Source: Cristatella mucedo
Lineage: Eukaryota; Bryozoa; Phylactolaemata; Cristatellidae
Assembly (NCBI GenBank): GCA_009760855.2
Contig: WPIO01000014.1
Location: 5,004,001-5,068,000, forward strand
Reading direction: 5' to 3'
DNA: 64,000 nucleotides
Of this stretch, positions 23,045 through 35,173 are shown one piece after another. Position 1 is the first letter of the stretch. The number at the start of each line of letters is the position of its first letter. The position numbers and the translations under genes were made by a program. The notes beneath the pieces were generated by a model. It was given only the letters and a program-made list of their open reading frames with translations, had not been told where the DNA came from and made no database searches.

Positions 23045-23054
23045 TGTGTGTGTA
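22991..23054. repeat. (TA)n(TG)n microsatellite
   Basis: TA units to about 23009, then TG with one CGCG interruption at 23040-23044. Confidence 0.97.
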
Positions 23055-25167
23055 TGACTGTACAAGTATATGTTGGTCTCAATATCCATGGATGCATATC
23101 GATACAGAATGGTGGTCTGTGGATGCCATTCAGTACCTGCAAAGAATAGGACTAAATGGGCGACGAATCTTGGAGGGAAGATTGTAACCTAAAGGTCCTG
23201 ACATCAGCTAACGAAGGCGAGAAACTTACTTGCGAAATGAGAGCTCAAACTAGTGATAACTTGATGCTACTGGTCGACAACATCCGACTGGCAGGGGAGG
23301 GAGCACAAAGACTGTTTTGCTACTAAAATAAGATTCGGTATGAAGCCATTACTTGCTAGTGAGATAGAATAACATCCTGCTCAGACATCTTCAGCTTAGC
23401 TCATTGGTCGGGCGACTCTTGCGTGGGCTTGGCTTCGTGAAACGCAGAGTGAATCGATTCTGCGCACTGCCTTTGATGTTTATAAATAAGGAGAACACTG
23501 ACGTGCTTCTCTATGCGACCCTGCACGAGCTGCCATTCATAACTAGCTAGCCCTTCACTAGAGGCCCCTTGGGCCGGCGGATCTGGCTGTCGGGAGGGGG
23601 CGTTTAACAATGCAGGGCAGTTAAGAAAATAGAAAAATACAGAAAAAAGAGCTCCATTCCTCGAAAGTGCACATTATTCGGGCGGGCATGTTCGTTCAAT
23701 TGCTCAGAGCAGCTTGTCTCTTCCACCTGACACGAACGGTCTACTCTCGGCACAAGCACGTCAGAGCTCCGGGTGCCAATTGGCGCAAGAAAGAAGCACA
23801 GACGGCTTGGGTGGCGTGAACACTTGCAGTCCGTCGCTAGCAATGGCTCGAACTCGTTGTTGTGGTTCGCAGCTCGCTTGTTGAGCATCTGGTGGCCTCA
23901 CAGAACTAGTTGCCTAGCTGCTGTGCTTCGAATGCAATACAGCGTTGCTGTCAAATCCAGCGTTGCTGTCGCCCTCGCCGCCGCCTGCCAGCTAGATGGA
24001 ACTCACAATCCGAAGAGCTGCGGCTGCACATTCCTGTAGCTACCAGCCTCAAATCTTCAGGCAAGAGAGTACGTGGCTGTGGCGGCAGCCGTCGGCTTTG
24101 CTATAGCAGCCATTGGTTAAACAGCTTGGATTGATGGATTGGCTGGATACCCGTGGACTTTTTCCAGCTGTGAGGTCTGCATTCATTGCCAACTCACAGC
24201 TGATTTAAACACCGACCTCAGCGTCATAGCACAGGAATGTACTCTACAGTCTTGCGATGCCTCCTTTTTGGCCAAGCTCTCTGATCATTCACAACGGCAT
24301 CTCCGGAACTTACCATTCATCATGTACGACTCTGTAAGATGGGGCTGGGATTACAATGAGTGCGACTACGTTGCAGACTTTGTCGGAAGTCGTGAGGTTC
24401 AGCTTCCATGACCAACAAGACATTATCACTTCTTTTATGTTTGACTGGCTCTGTGATATCTAGTGGGGCTGCTATAGTACTGCAAACTTCGAAGCTGATT
24501 GTATTTTATGCTATATGCAAGTTTTACAATCATGAACCTTTGCATATCGAACAAATTACGATTATCATTACTCAATCGATCTCGGTCCAACAGTAACTCA
24601 AAGAACGACACAAGAGCATCGCTACTCAAGCGATCTTCACCAAGGGTACAAGTTGGGTAGGACTCGCTGTTCTTACTGCCCTGTTGAGAACTCCCTACGA
24701 AGATTGCTTTGCTCCTATGGCCCTCACACCTCCTGCTGTGAACTTGCTATGCTGCTATTCCGTCCTTGTTGATGCATGAGTCTGAAATGATAAGAGATCA
24801 TCAGATGCATGGTATCTCGGCCATTCTCACACACATTCATAAGATTAGGCGCCATCAGGAGACGCGAGAAGACGATTCTTATTTTTTACTTGGGTCATCC
24901 ATTTCTCTCATCACCGATAGCCACGTACGACTCGTGGCTGTGTACGGGCGAAACGAAGTATTTTAAACCTTAATAGTCGCTGAATACAAGCTTCGGCCAA
25001 CCGTAAAAATGACGTCTTTAAAATACAGGACCAGTATTGTTGCAAGCTGTTGTAATGCATTTTCACCTTAGACAGCTAATTTTATAGTAATCTTTACAAT
25101 GTCCAGAAGTGAGCAAAATCCCTCTATGTGACTCCATCGATGTTGATGCCTTGGGTTGGTCTATTGT
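23055..25167. other. Unassigned unique DNA
   Basis: Over 2 kb without a recognised element. A 90-codon plus frame (24139-24411) and others of 60-94 codons show no known motif. 23930-24010 has a repeated CAGCGTTGCTGTC segment (copies about 17 bp apart) within a GC-rich patch. Confidence 0.45.
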
Positions 25168-25860
25168 ATTAATAATAATGATAATAATAATACATTGGTA
25201 TAGCATCCTCAGAGAACTCAATCTTTTTCTAGGCACTTGACATTTGCTGCCAAGGAAGCAGGATCATATGGATAGTGGAAGCAAAGTACAATGTCAACAA
25301 GCATAACACGGTTAGAGGGGAGATGCAAAGGGTCAGCATGCAAATATGGTTAGTCGCAGCATGAACAGTGTCAGCACACATAAAGCACACAAAGGTTGCA
25401 TCACATGGACCCATTAATGCTGTGATACATAGATTAGTTTTAGATGCTTTTTGAATGTCAAGTCGGGGATGTAGTGACCCCAGTCGGAATTGTGTTCAAG
25501 GCTTTGGAAGCATTCGAGAAAAAGGCATGGTCTTCAAAGGATTTGAGGTTCGTACGAGGCGTAGTTAAACGATTTAATTCAGAAGAGTGGGTGGTAGGCG
25601 TGTGGCCTGATGGGGGAGTAGTTCTCATAGGTGAACTGAAGCTAGGGAATGAATAGACCTAAAAGTGAGTGACAGCATCTTGAAGTCAATCTGCTGCTAG
25701 GTTGGGAGGCAGTTTAGGTCGGTGAGAAGTGGTGCGATGTGGTAACTGCGACACCCTCGACAGAAAAGCCTAGCTGAAGCAGACCCTTGCACCAACTGTA
25801 ATCGCCTGGTTGCACAGGCAGGCGGCAGACCAGCGAGCTGTGAGTAGAAATAGATTCCTT
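25168..25860 (-). mobile_element. LINE-A copy, C-terminus and 3' UTR
   Basis: Plus-strand view: AATAATAATGATAATAATAA, the tail (ATCCTCAGAGAACTCAATC), the tandem 3' UTR units and then the reverse of the C-terminal domain, recognisable from the GDRAF/PKAW region (GGCTTTGGAAGCATTCGAGA) to the VQNSA region near 25790. Frameshifted throughout; 5'-truncated near 25860. Confidence 0.85.
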
Positions 25861-26283
25861 AGCTCCTTAGTCATACTGCTTGCTGGTCTGGCAATCATTT
25901 TTACTGGCACTCGATGGCCAGTGTATCAATTGCTGCCACAGAGTATGCAACCAAGGAGAGATCTCTTCTGTAGGAGCAATATATTGTATTGCTACTAGAT
26001 CGATAGGCTAGTAGCACTAATACCGAGTCCAATTGCAGTTGTATCTCTAAAGCATTTAAAGCAGATTATGTGCAGGCTCTCATAACCATAGTAATAATAT
26101 TAATAAATATAACAATATATTACATATCATGCAAGCGAACCAAATCTACTTCTATATACTTTTCGCATGCTGATAAGGAAGCATGTCAATTGGTAAGCTA
26201 TAACTTGTGCCCTTTCAGAGTACACAAGCATACAAAAGACTATTCCTGTCGATAGAGTTAAGGCTGTAAGGAACATAATATAA
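25861..26283. other. Unassigned spacer
   Basis: AT-rich. TAATAATATTAATAAATATA near 26090 may be a decayed LINE tail, as AAGCATGTCAATTGGTAAG follows at 26180. Confidence 0.4.
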
Positions 26284-26436
26284 ATAAAATTCATTTGTAT
26301 AGTGCGCTAAGAGAACCTAGTCTCTATTCAGGCGCTTCATATATGCCACGGGGCTTGAGCCCACGATCTCGGTCATCAAATACATTTACCTTAACCTCGG
26401 TCGTTAAGGGCGAGCACCTAAACTACTGGGCCAAAC
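26284..26436 (-). mobile_element. SINE-B copy, long-head form
   Basis: Minus strand: head with AGTTTAGGTGCTCGCCCTTA, the 28-bp insertion between two copies of a GACCGAGRT-type motif, B box GGGCTCAAGCCC, then GAAGCGCCTGAATAGAGACT and the LINE-A-like end to the ATTTTATTTA tail. Confidence 0.85.
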
Positions 26437-26444
26437 CAAATGAG

Positions 26445-26790
26445 TAAAATGTTGGTTTTTAGATTCTTGAATGCTGTCAAGCAAGAGAATATACGTTGCC
26501 TCTTGGGAGTTCCAGGTGCTGTGAGCATAGGAACTGAGAGCACGGTCTCCCAGGAATTTGAAGTCTTATAGAGGCGCAACAAAATAATCAGTCAGATGAG
26601 TGTTAGTGTGATGAGACCTAAAGGTGAGTAGTAGTACCTTGAAGTCAATATGCTGGGTGATGGGGAGTCACTGCAGATTGATGAGCAATGCTGCAATGCG
26701 GCAGTGCCGTGCTGAGTGCAATTCCTGTAAGAACAGACAATGCAGTTGGCAGACAGGGTTTTAGCTTTAGCAGTAGCAGTCATATATTCC
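26445..26790 (-). mobile_element. Divergent LINE C-terminal fragment
   Basis: The reverse strand keeps the spacing of the C-terminal domain: the AFSSYAPKAWNSL equivalent near 26500-26545, LHWLP near 26650-26670 and VQNSA near 26720. Identity to LINE-A is low. SINE-B lies at its 3' end where a LINE 3' UTR would be expected, suggesting replacement or insertion. Confidence 0.65.
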
Positions 26791-26947
26791 TACGGCTGGA
26801 GAAGCTAAGTCAGGACCCTGTCATTAGGAAAATCTAAATATCCTATTTTCGCAGCAGCCCAATCCCAGTATTATCAGATACCCTAGAATCCCTTAATATA
26901 TAATCCCTAGATACCCTAGAATCCCTGATTTTTTCTTAGCAAGAATA

Positions 26948-27082
26948 TATAATTCATTTGTATAGCGCCCCAAGAGAACTTAATCTCTATTCAGGCGCTT
27001 CACATATGCCTCGGGGCTCGAGCCCACAACCTCAGCCAGAACTTGGTCGGGGCAAGCACCTTAACCGCTGGACCAATGAGCG
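26948..27082 (-). mobile_element. SINE-B copy, short form
   Basis: Minus strand: CCAGCGGTTAAGGTGCTTGC, GTTGTGGGCTCGAGCCCC, GGCATATGTGAAGCGCCTGA, ATAGAGATTAAGTTCTCTTG and an ATGAATTATATA end. The head has a partial (11-bp) duplication in place of the 28-bp one. Confidence 0.88.
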
Positions 27083-27861
27083 GATCCATTCGTTTGCCTA
27101 GAAGCTGCTGCTGATAAGACATGATTGCGTTCAGCATTCCTTATTAAAAAAACTTCCTTTTTAAGATTACCATATGCAATTACTACCCTGAGGCAATGTA
27201 TACCATATAAAATCTCCGAGACTACTCTTTTCTTCTACCTCGATTTAATCAATTCTCATAAGTAATCTCCAGTCTAGAATAGCTTGAATCTGTCATTTTG
27301 CATCGAAGCACAGCGAGAGTGCCTCCCATCCGAGCCCTTCCATTTTCTTCCTTCTATTGAGTTCGGCAGAAGAGCCTCTGGATTCACGGATACCGGAAGA
27401 ACAATGCGCACCAGCAGCACGACGACTGCAAGAATGCAAAAAGTCAAGCTGCCTATGTTACTGTCCTGTTAAACCCCCGTGGCTCAAAAGAAACGCTGAG
27501 GATACTACACTCGTTCTCTCACTTAGTCGTTTTCGTGGGATATCCACCTGCCGGACTAGCCCAGTAGCCAGCAACAAGCAAAACTTAGATCTAAACACTA
27601 CAGCTGATTGTTCAGAGTTCGATTTTTTAAGACATCGTAAATGAAAGTGCAATGAAAACAGCAGCACAGTAGTCACTGCTGATTGAGTCCAAGCGACAGT
27701 GCCTTATCATTATGTAATGGCAGTATGAACGGATTGACTAATCTTGATTCATAGAGAAGCACGTTTCCACGATTTTCGCAAGAGCTGATGTACTTTCTCT
27801 GTCACTTACTTACCCTTGCTATCCTACAATGACGTTCTGAAATGTACGAATGGAAAAATAC
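27083..27861. other. Unassigned spacer
   Basis: No recognised element. The overlapping 60-95-codon frames carry no known motif. Confidence 0.4.
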
Positions 27862-28010
27862 ATAATTAATTTGCATAGTGCCATAAGATAACTTAATCGC
27901 TATTGAGGCACTTCACATATGCCACAGGGCTCGAGCCGACGACATCGGCCATCAAATACATTCACCTTGACCTCGGTCGGGGCGAGCGCCTTAACCGAGG
28001 GGCCACCTGC
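27862..28010 (-). mobile_element. SINE-B copy, long-head form
   Basis: Minus strand: GGCCCCTCGGTTAAGGCGCT, two GACCGAGGTC-type motifs 28 bp apart, GGCTCGAGCCCTGTGGCATA, GTGAAGTGCCTCAATAGCGA and a LINE-A-like tail ending near ATTAATTATGTATTTT. Confidence 0.86.
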
Positions 28011-28507
28011 ACGACGTGTACGCTGTCAGAAAGTTCAAAGAAGTAAGCAGTTCGAACAAAAGCTGAGCTGCATGCTGCACTGGTACCCTTATGAAAGGCA
28101 GTGCTTTCATGAAAATAGTGATGTCCACATCACCAAGTCACATTTGCGTCGCATCAGCTCGACTCGATTCGCAGGGGAGATGTGGAAACAGCAGCCTCTG
28201 GTCACACCTCGCTCCCTGGTATTTACCTAAAGCTTCCTCGCTACGGACTTCATGCCGACAAGAGAAATCCATAGGTGGTGCCATCGCCCTCACCGATGAA
28301 GCAGCTACTAGCAGCTTTTCGTTTCTTCTGATGTCATCCTTCTTCTGTGCCGTCGTGCTCTTCTTGCCAACAGCCGGGTATATTTCGCCAGCTCATCTGA
28401 GCAATTTTACACGGTAGTCTGCTGGCCTGTCAATGCATGCTCGTGCTCTCTCTAGTGATCAAAGCATGGCTGTACTTGATACCTTGGATATAAAGGCAGC
28501 CGAACAG
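28011..28507. other. Unassigned spacer
   Basis: Two overlapping plus frames (27919-28230, 28091-28417) without recognisable motifs; the first starts in the SINE. Confidence 0.4.
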
Positions 28508-28569
28508 TCGCGAGCGCGAGCGCGAGCGTGCACGCACACGCCCGCTCGCGCGAGAGCTCGCGCTCGCGA
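28508..28569. repeat. CpG-rich 14-bp perfect inverted repeat
   Basis: TCGCGAGCGCGAGC (28508-28521) and GCTCGCGCTCGCGA (28556-28569) are exact reverse complements around a 34-nt spacer that itself contains CGCTCGCGCGAG. Alternating CG/CA DNA like this can form hairpins or left-handed helix. Confidence 0.9.
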
Positions 28570-28921
28570 AAACGCACGCAAATATATTGAACGTATCTCC
28601 GTATGCAATCCCTTCCAGCCGTGAGGGGGAAGTTTACTCGGGAGAGTTTGCTGTAGCAATCGCCTATAGTATAAGTGGTTTCTGCACGCAATCAGTAGCC
28701 AAAAGCCATCAGTAGCCAAAAGCCATCATTCCTGGAAAAATGTACTGTCTGAGAGACCTGCTGAGAAGATGAGAAGGCTGATAAAGTTGTCACAGTTCAG
28801 ATAGGTATGGACGAGCTACGCCGTGGCACGCCTTTTAGGTCAGAGAGCATTTTGGCCTTTAGAAGCTATTCCACCGGGAGCTACTATCAGCTCTAATAGC
28901 TTAAAAGCACCCGGCTGAATT

Positions 28922-29195
28922 TCTAGCACATACAGACCAAGTGATCAGCTGCATCTATGACTGCGTTTATATTATGTCTATATTTATGTTATATATATAT
29001 ATATATATACATACGTTATATATATATATATGTTATATATATATTATGTTATATTATATCTAGCACATACAGACCAAGTGATCAGCTGCATCTATGACTG
29101 CATTTATATTATGTCTATATTTATGTTATATATATATATATACGTTATATATATATGTGTGTTATATATATATATATATATTATGTTATATTATG
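28922..29195. repeat. 137-bp tandem duplication with (TA)n tails
   Basis: A unit starting TCTAGCACATACAGACCAAG at 28922 recurs at 29059, 137 bp downstream, with only one or two substitutions in its first 70 bp. Each copy ends in TATA/ACGTTATATA repeats that differ in length. A recent duplication. Confidence 0.93.
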
Positions 29196-31104
29196 TCATA
29201 TTTATGTCTGCAAGGAACTAATGAAATTTTTCTGCAGCCGACCAAAGTCGTGGTCCAATAATCAAGTCGGAGGAAACCATGGAGCTTTTACGGCTTTCTC
29301 CGCTTACACCTTCGCATTCCTGCATATATTCTCAGCGAGAGATAAAAAGGTGGGGGAAAAAGGTCTCTCAGAAAGATTGCTTTTCTCTATGTTTGCAAGA
29401 GTATCTATCGCTACAGCTGGTCACGGGAATACAACTGAGAGCCGACAAATACACAATGACCAGCAGCGGAGGAGGGGGACAGTGCATTATTCTAAGGTTT
29501 TGAATAACATCAAAGGCGATTGCAAGCAAGGCATAGAGTCAGTTAATGGTAGCAGCAGAAGCGATTCGACATACAAGCTCGTGGCAGAAGTTTTTCAGAG
29601 CGTCCCGCACACCAGTCACGTGTACTGTAGGGCGAATCTCAAATCTGCGGCTCATGTCTCGGTGCTGCCGTCTTTCCCAGTAACGCTAAGTGAAGGGAGC
29701 TAAATAGTACGGCTACAGTCCACCCATTTAACGGTCCATTTTCTTAGTCGACCATGTCCCGGCTTCTGTACCTTGCCCGGGAGTGATCCTTCGCTCGTGT
29801 GCCGTAGCCGCGACAGTGAGCTCCGGGCATACCGGCATGCATCTCGTCGGAAGCGGCTTAAGCGTCCTTTGCTGTCTGGCTCGTTGCCATTTGCAATTTA
29901 AAACGCCAAAACTCAAGCCTGCATCAGCCTTGCGCAACCGCCGAAGCTGCACATTCAATTAAGTGACATCGACTAGATGTCATGCAAGTTATTTTGGACA
30001 CGATCCCAGTCAAATGTTTGTGGAGGTTCTCGGATGACTTGACCTCCTGGCCCTTTCCTGGGAACGGGGCGGCGTTCCAAGTAAGACAATATTGACATTA
30101 ATTTTTTTGTGGAAAACTTCATCCGAACTGCAGAGCTACACTAGAAAGAAAATCGCACCTTAAACGCAGGTGGCACGCAAGTTAGCCAAAAGAACTAGAT
30201 GCAGAGAAAGACACCGTTGCAAGGAAAACGAACTTCGCTGTCCTACGAAAAGTACAAGTGAGCAGCTCGCGAGAGTCGCTGCGACTCATGAGTCGAGGGG
30301 GCCGCCATCCTCCAATAAAAGAACAGACCGAGTTGCCGCCTATGACCTGCAGCCGTGGCTGCAGTCGGGCAGCTCGTCCTTTCTCCGGCGGCATCGGCTA
30401 GCCACACGTTCCTCGTACGATAGTCGCACGGCTCTGTGTGACGAAAGCGTCTCAAATTTCTAAGAAGCAAATGATGCGTTGGCGGATGATGCAGCAGATG
30501 ATGCTGCGTGCGCTCTCTCGCGACCAGCTCCTCCGTCGGCAATCTACCAGTACAGGGCAGGTGGCTGGCGAAGGAAAAGGGGATGACGGGGGCGCCAAGC
30601 CCAGGGCGCGGGACGGGCGCTAACCCGGCATAATTGGTCCGGCTGAATGGGTTTGGGTTGGTCTGCCCTAGCAAAATTGCAGTCGCTCAAGCCCCTTTTG
30701 GCGAAACAATACCGCCTCCCTTAGCCCCCTTGGAATCCCGGCAGCACTTTTCGGTTGGCCACCGGGCTTCCGGGGGGGGGGAGGAGTAGAGAGGCCGCCG
30801 GCCTCGGAGAGCGGCTGCTGCAGAGGCCTGTCGGTTGGGCGGCACGCTGCCTTCGGGCGCAGAGGTTCCGGTGGGGGATTCTTCGCTTTCCCTCAGCTAG
30901 AGGCTACAAGGGATGCTCTGCGCTCGCGTGTTCGCACTCTTTCTGCCTTTTCTAGGCTCCGAACGTTTTTGACAAGGGTTGGCGCAATTTTTTTTAGGAA
31001 AAAAGGGTATTCTTAAAGTTTCGGACGTATTCGCTTTGTCCGGCAAGCCCAAAGGGGCGTGCCGAGCCTTCGGCGCAGCTTCAGGCACTTCGAGTTGTGA
31101 CGCA
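29196..31104. other. Unassigned DNA, GC-rich from about 30150
   Basis: A 182-codon plus frame (29155-29703) starts in the TA repeat and has no recognised domain. 30150-31080 is CpG-rich, with overlapping Arg-rich frames on both strands and a G10 run at 30772-30781. No gene can be supported. Confidence 0.45.
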
Positions 31105-31285
31105 AATTTCTGTCTAGACATGTTCACATGTTGACAATGTCCATGCTAGCTCTAACCCTATCATCCTTGTTGACACTGCGCGTGTTACCACACTAGCCGT
31201 TTGACCATGCTTCCTTTACAGCATCTATAAAGTGCCTACATAGCGATTAAGTTCTCCGAGGGAGCTACAAAAATGTACGATTATT
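31105..31285 (+). mobile_element. LINE-A 3' UTR fragment
   Basis: Three degenerate units (GTTGACAATGTCCATGCTAG, GTTGACACTGCGCGTGTTAC), the third-unit end and TTTACAGCATC, then the tail AAAGTGCCTACATAGCGATT and ATTATTATTATCATAATTAT. No coding sequence. Confidence 0.82.
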
Positions 31286-31585
31286 ATTATCATAATTATT
31301 GCTATGCGGTTAGGTACAACGATACTTCCAAGCGGCGCCTTCTGCTCGGAGCCGCCGGTTCTCTCATCGCGGGAAAGCTTTATTTTTTAGAGGGGCAATA
31401 GAGCCTCTCAACGGCGGCGTCTCTGGCGTGCAGCATCAGACTGTATCTACTGAGGGAGGCTGCCGATAGTTTCAGACGGGGTTGCGTAAGTCTACCCCGC
31501 AGTTCGACTTGGGGGCGCAGTTGCGAGCTCTTCGGACGGAATGTGTGGGAACTGTGAGCCTGCGACACGTCCCCTCTTTGGACGA
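31286..31585. other. Unassigned GC-rich spacer
   Basis: Moderately CpG-rich DNA leading into the promoter-like motif cluster. No element recognised. Confidence 0.4.
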
Positions 31586-31652
31586 CGTATAAAAACGCTT
31601 CGGGGTGCGTCACTTCCGGTGCGGATGCTCACGCTTTCCCAAAATGGAGGTA
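31586..31652 (+). promoter_or_regulatory. Candidate host core promoter with short first exon
   Basis: TATAAAAA at 31588-31595, a composite ETS/CRE-like motif TGCGTCACTTCCGGT at 31606-31620 (CCGGAAGTGACG on the other strand), a pyrimidine tract CTTTCCC at 31634-31640, and AAAATGG at 31642-31648, an ATG with A at -3 and G at +4. ATG GAG is followed directly by GTATGA, a plausible splice donor. The arrangement resembles housekeeping promoters whose first coding exon is only a few codons. No downstream exon is identified, and an upstream ATG at 31625 and the 46-bp gap from TATA to the pyrimidine tract weaken the case. Confidence 0.25.
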
Positions 31653-32619
31653 TGACAATTCATTAGAGAGGCTGAAATACGGCTTATCTTATCCGAACTT
31701 CCGCGGCGGGCACACGTCGAAGCTTGGTTCATTAAAAGTGACCATTTCTGTATAAAAGAAGCTATTGAACGCATGTCGACTAGCGGCAAACGAGGCGTCG
31801 GCGTGCAGGGCGGCGGCGAACCAGCGACGCACAGTTTCGCGGTCTCTGTCTCTCCAGAGGAGGCAACTGGACCCAGACGAATGATAAATAGCTATTTCGT
31901 GCCGAGCCTCTAGCACGGCTCCTGAGCACAAGTGCCAGCTCAGTCGAGAAAGTAGGGAGCTTATGGCCTCGGGAATCTTACTCTTAAGGAATAAGCTTGA
32001 AGAGCATTCGACTAAAAACAGTTGCTTAGGCTGCTGGACATCGACGACTTCACTAACTGGTTACTAGCTGCAGCCAGTAGCCCAAAAATGCTTATATTAT
32101 TCACTCGGGTAATTCCTGAATGCTCTAGCATGGAAGCGCGTGGCGAGGCCGTGCGGGGAGACGATTTCCTTCTTTACCCCGTCCACAGGGCAGACGACGA
32201 ATCCGGCACGGAGCTAGCCAGGCCAAAAAAGAATTAAGTAAAAAAAAATATGCAGCAGCGGGTCTAGAACCTGTTGGCGACGCCGATTCGAGATTTTACT
32301 TCGGAGCGGACAGCGCCGCCTCCTTTTTTTATAGACGGAATTAGAGTAGTAGCTTCGGCAGAGCGACTTTGTATCGCGTGCGCCCCGGTGCGCGGGTTTT
32401 CGGCGGAGGGGCGATCGTCGCTGTAATTTATGGGATATCGTATTTGTAGAGTTGCTAAGTCGCTAGTCCTCTTTTGTGGATATTTAATTAAATCGGCCCA
32501 CCCGCCCCCTCCCCCATAGCTAGCCGTCGGCGTTCAGTTTCAGGCTCTCGAAGTGGTCGCAAGAGTTTCTCTGCTGCGTGCGTCGAAAGAGGCGTTGGCC
32601 GGAGGCCAAGGGCGAATCC
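31653..32619. other. Unassigned spacer
   Basis: No recognised element. The short open frames have no known motif. AT-rich near 32430-32490 and C-rich at 32500-32516. Confidence 0.4.
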
Positions 32620-32624
32620 CTATT

Positions 32625-32712
32625 TGATGCCGATGCAGTGGTCCAGCCAGTCGCCTGATCTGAACCCCATTGACCAACTTTAGAGCGATACCGACAGGCG
32701 GCTTAGGGCTGG
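32625..32712 (+). mobile_element. Tc1-type transposase relic
   Basis: The plus strand reads [16 protein letters not shown], a stop, then SDTDRRL. This is the Tc1 block [22 protein letters not shown] near the transposase C-terminus, just before the last catalytic residue (SPDLNPIE). The TGG of HLW has become part of a stop, and Glu after NPI is Asp. I see no reliable transposase sequence on either side, so this is a short survivor of an old element. Terminal inverted repeats were not found. Confidence 0.85.
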
Positions 32713-33061
32713 GGGCTCGACAAGCACACATGTCCAAAATTTTCAGGAAAACTCAGGCCTTATGGAATGTGCTGCATTAGAATAGACAACGAAGACGTTT
32801 GTGGCCTCTACGCCTGGCCGTACGAGAGAGGTCACACAGAATTGCGGTGGAACGACGTCTCACTAGACGCATGCATACCAACAGCATTTGGGTGTACTTT
32901 TTTTGCTGTCAAAAAATATTTTTCATATGCTGCTATTAAAATACTTTTGCAACTTAATTATGCCTGGCAGCGTAGACAACCCTCTTGTTTCCCGAACGAA
33001 TTTTACAGCCATAGCAGCGGTGGCCATATTGCAAGGATTTTTTCAATCCTGCAGCAGATAA
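32713..33061. other. Unassigned spacer
   Basis: May contain the decayed C-terminal tail of the Tc1 gene, but no motif is secure. Confidence 0.35.
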
Positions 33062-33073
33062 ATAGATAGATAA

Positions 33074-33126
<53 letters not shown>

Positions 33127-33421
33127 AGAGAGAGACACAGAGAGACACAGAGAGAGACAGAGACAGAGACAGACAGAGACAGAGAGACAGAGACAGAGAG
33201 ACAGAGAGACAGAGAGACAGAGAGACAGAGAGACAGAGAGACAGAGAGACAGAGAGACAGAGAGACAGAGAGACAGAGAGACAGAGAGACAGAGAGACAG
33301 AGACAGAGAGACAGAGAGACAGAGAGACAGAGAGACAGAGAGACAGAGAGACAGAGAGACAGAGAGACAGAGAGACAGAGAGACAGAGAGACAGAGAGAC
33401 AGAGACAGAGAGACAGAGAGA
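33062..33421. repeat. (GATA)n, (GA)n and (GACAGA)n array
   Basis: A short GATA run, then (GA)n to about 33123, then about 290 bp of highly regular AGACAGAG units with a few GACAGAGACAG breaks. The Leu/Ser/Cys-rich minus frame 32954-33439 is an artefact. Confidence 0.98.
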
Positions 33422-33966
33422 GTTACTCATGATCATCACCCATCGCCTTAGTTAAGGTTCTCTCTAGGTCAGGCTGGATGGCGTTGTGGCACGGCATGCC
33501 TGACCGACAGTGTGCTGGCAGTCTGTCCAGCGGTGCATGCGGCCTCCAGGTATACCGAGCAGATAATGCAGCCGATGGTCCAGGCTGGGCTTCCCTCCGG
33601 CCAAGGCCTTCGCAGAGGCTTTGAAACAAGTTGGCGAGCCATGCTGTCGGTACCACGCGAGCGTGCGCCCGCGTCGGCTTGCGTGAATGAAAAGTTTCCC
33701 TGACCTCCCCGGTGTGTCTAAGAATGTACCGAGTCGTCAATGGAGGCCTTAGGATGTTTGTACTGCAGCCCGTGCTGTGAGTCACGCAGGCCCGCCGGTC
33801 GTTGCAATTTCCCATTACTCATACCACACGGGGGGGGGGCTGCTAGGTGGTGCTATGCTCAAACCTTTGGAAGGTAAGGCAAGAGCCACCGGCAATCGAC
33901 GTGCTAGCCCAAAGTGTGTAAATTTCCTTGCCGTGCTATTTAGCAGCAGGCAGTCTCACCAAATCT
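33422..33966. other. Unassigned spacer with G10 run
   Basis: G10 at 33830-33839. A 130-codon minus frame (33423-33815) has no recognised motif. Confidence 0.4.

Positions 33967-34040
<74 letters not shown>
33967..34040. repeat. (GATA)n(GA)n microsatellite
   Basis: TAGATAGATAGA then about 60 bp of GA with one AAAG break. It starts with the same GATA-to-GA transition as the 33.06-kb array. Confidence 0.96.
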
Positions 34041-34194
34041 TTCGGTAATTCGTTGATAGGGTGAGTAGGGAAGGGCGCCGATTAATTATCAGTTATGCTT
34101 CGTCCGCTGCCAGTTTAGGGAGCTTTGATATAGAGTCGGTTTAGCCTAGTCTCTAGACCTGTTTGGAACATGCAGTACATTCAACTCTGTCTCT

Positions 34195-35130
<936 letters not shown>

Positions 35131-35173
35131 GCTGCAAATGCCTGCCGCCGCGGGCCTCGCGGGCATTTGCAGC
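35131..35173. repeat. Perfect 12-bp inverted repeat
   Basis: GCTGCAAATGCC (35131-35142) and GGCATTTGCAGC (35162-35173) are exact reverse complements around a 19-nt, very GC-rich spacer. Confidence 0.85.

Noticed and set aside
29155-29703. 182-codon frame
   Set aside because: Starts in a TA repeat, has no domain I recognise, and an alternative frame overlaps it.
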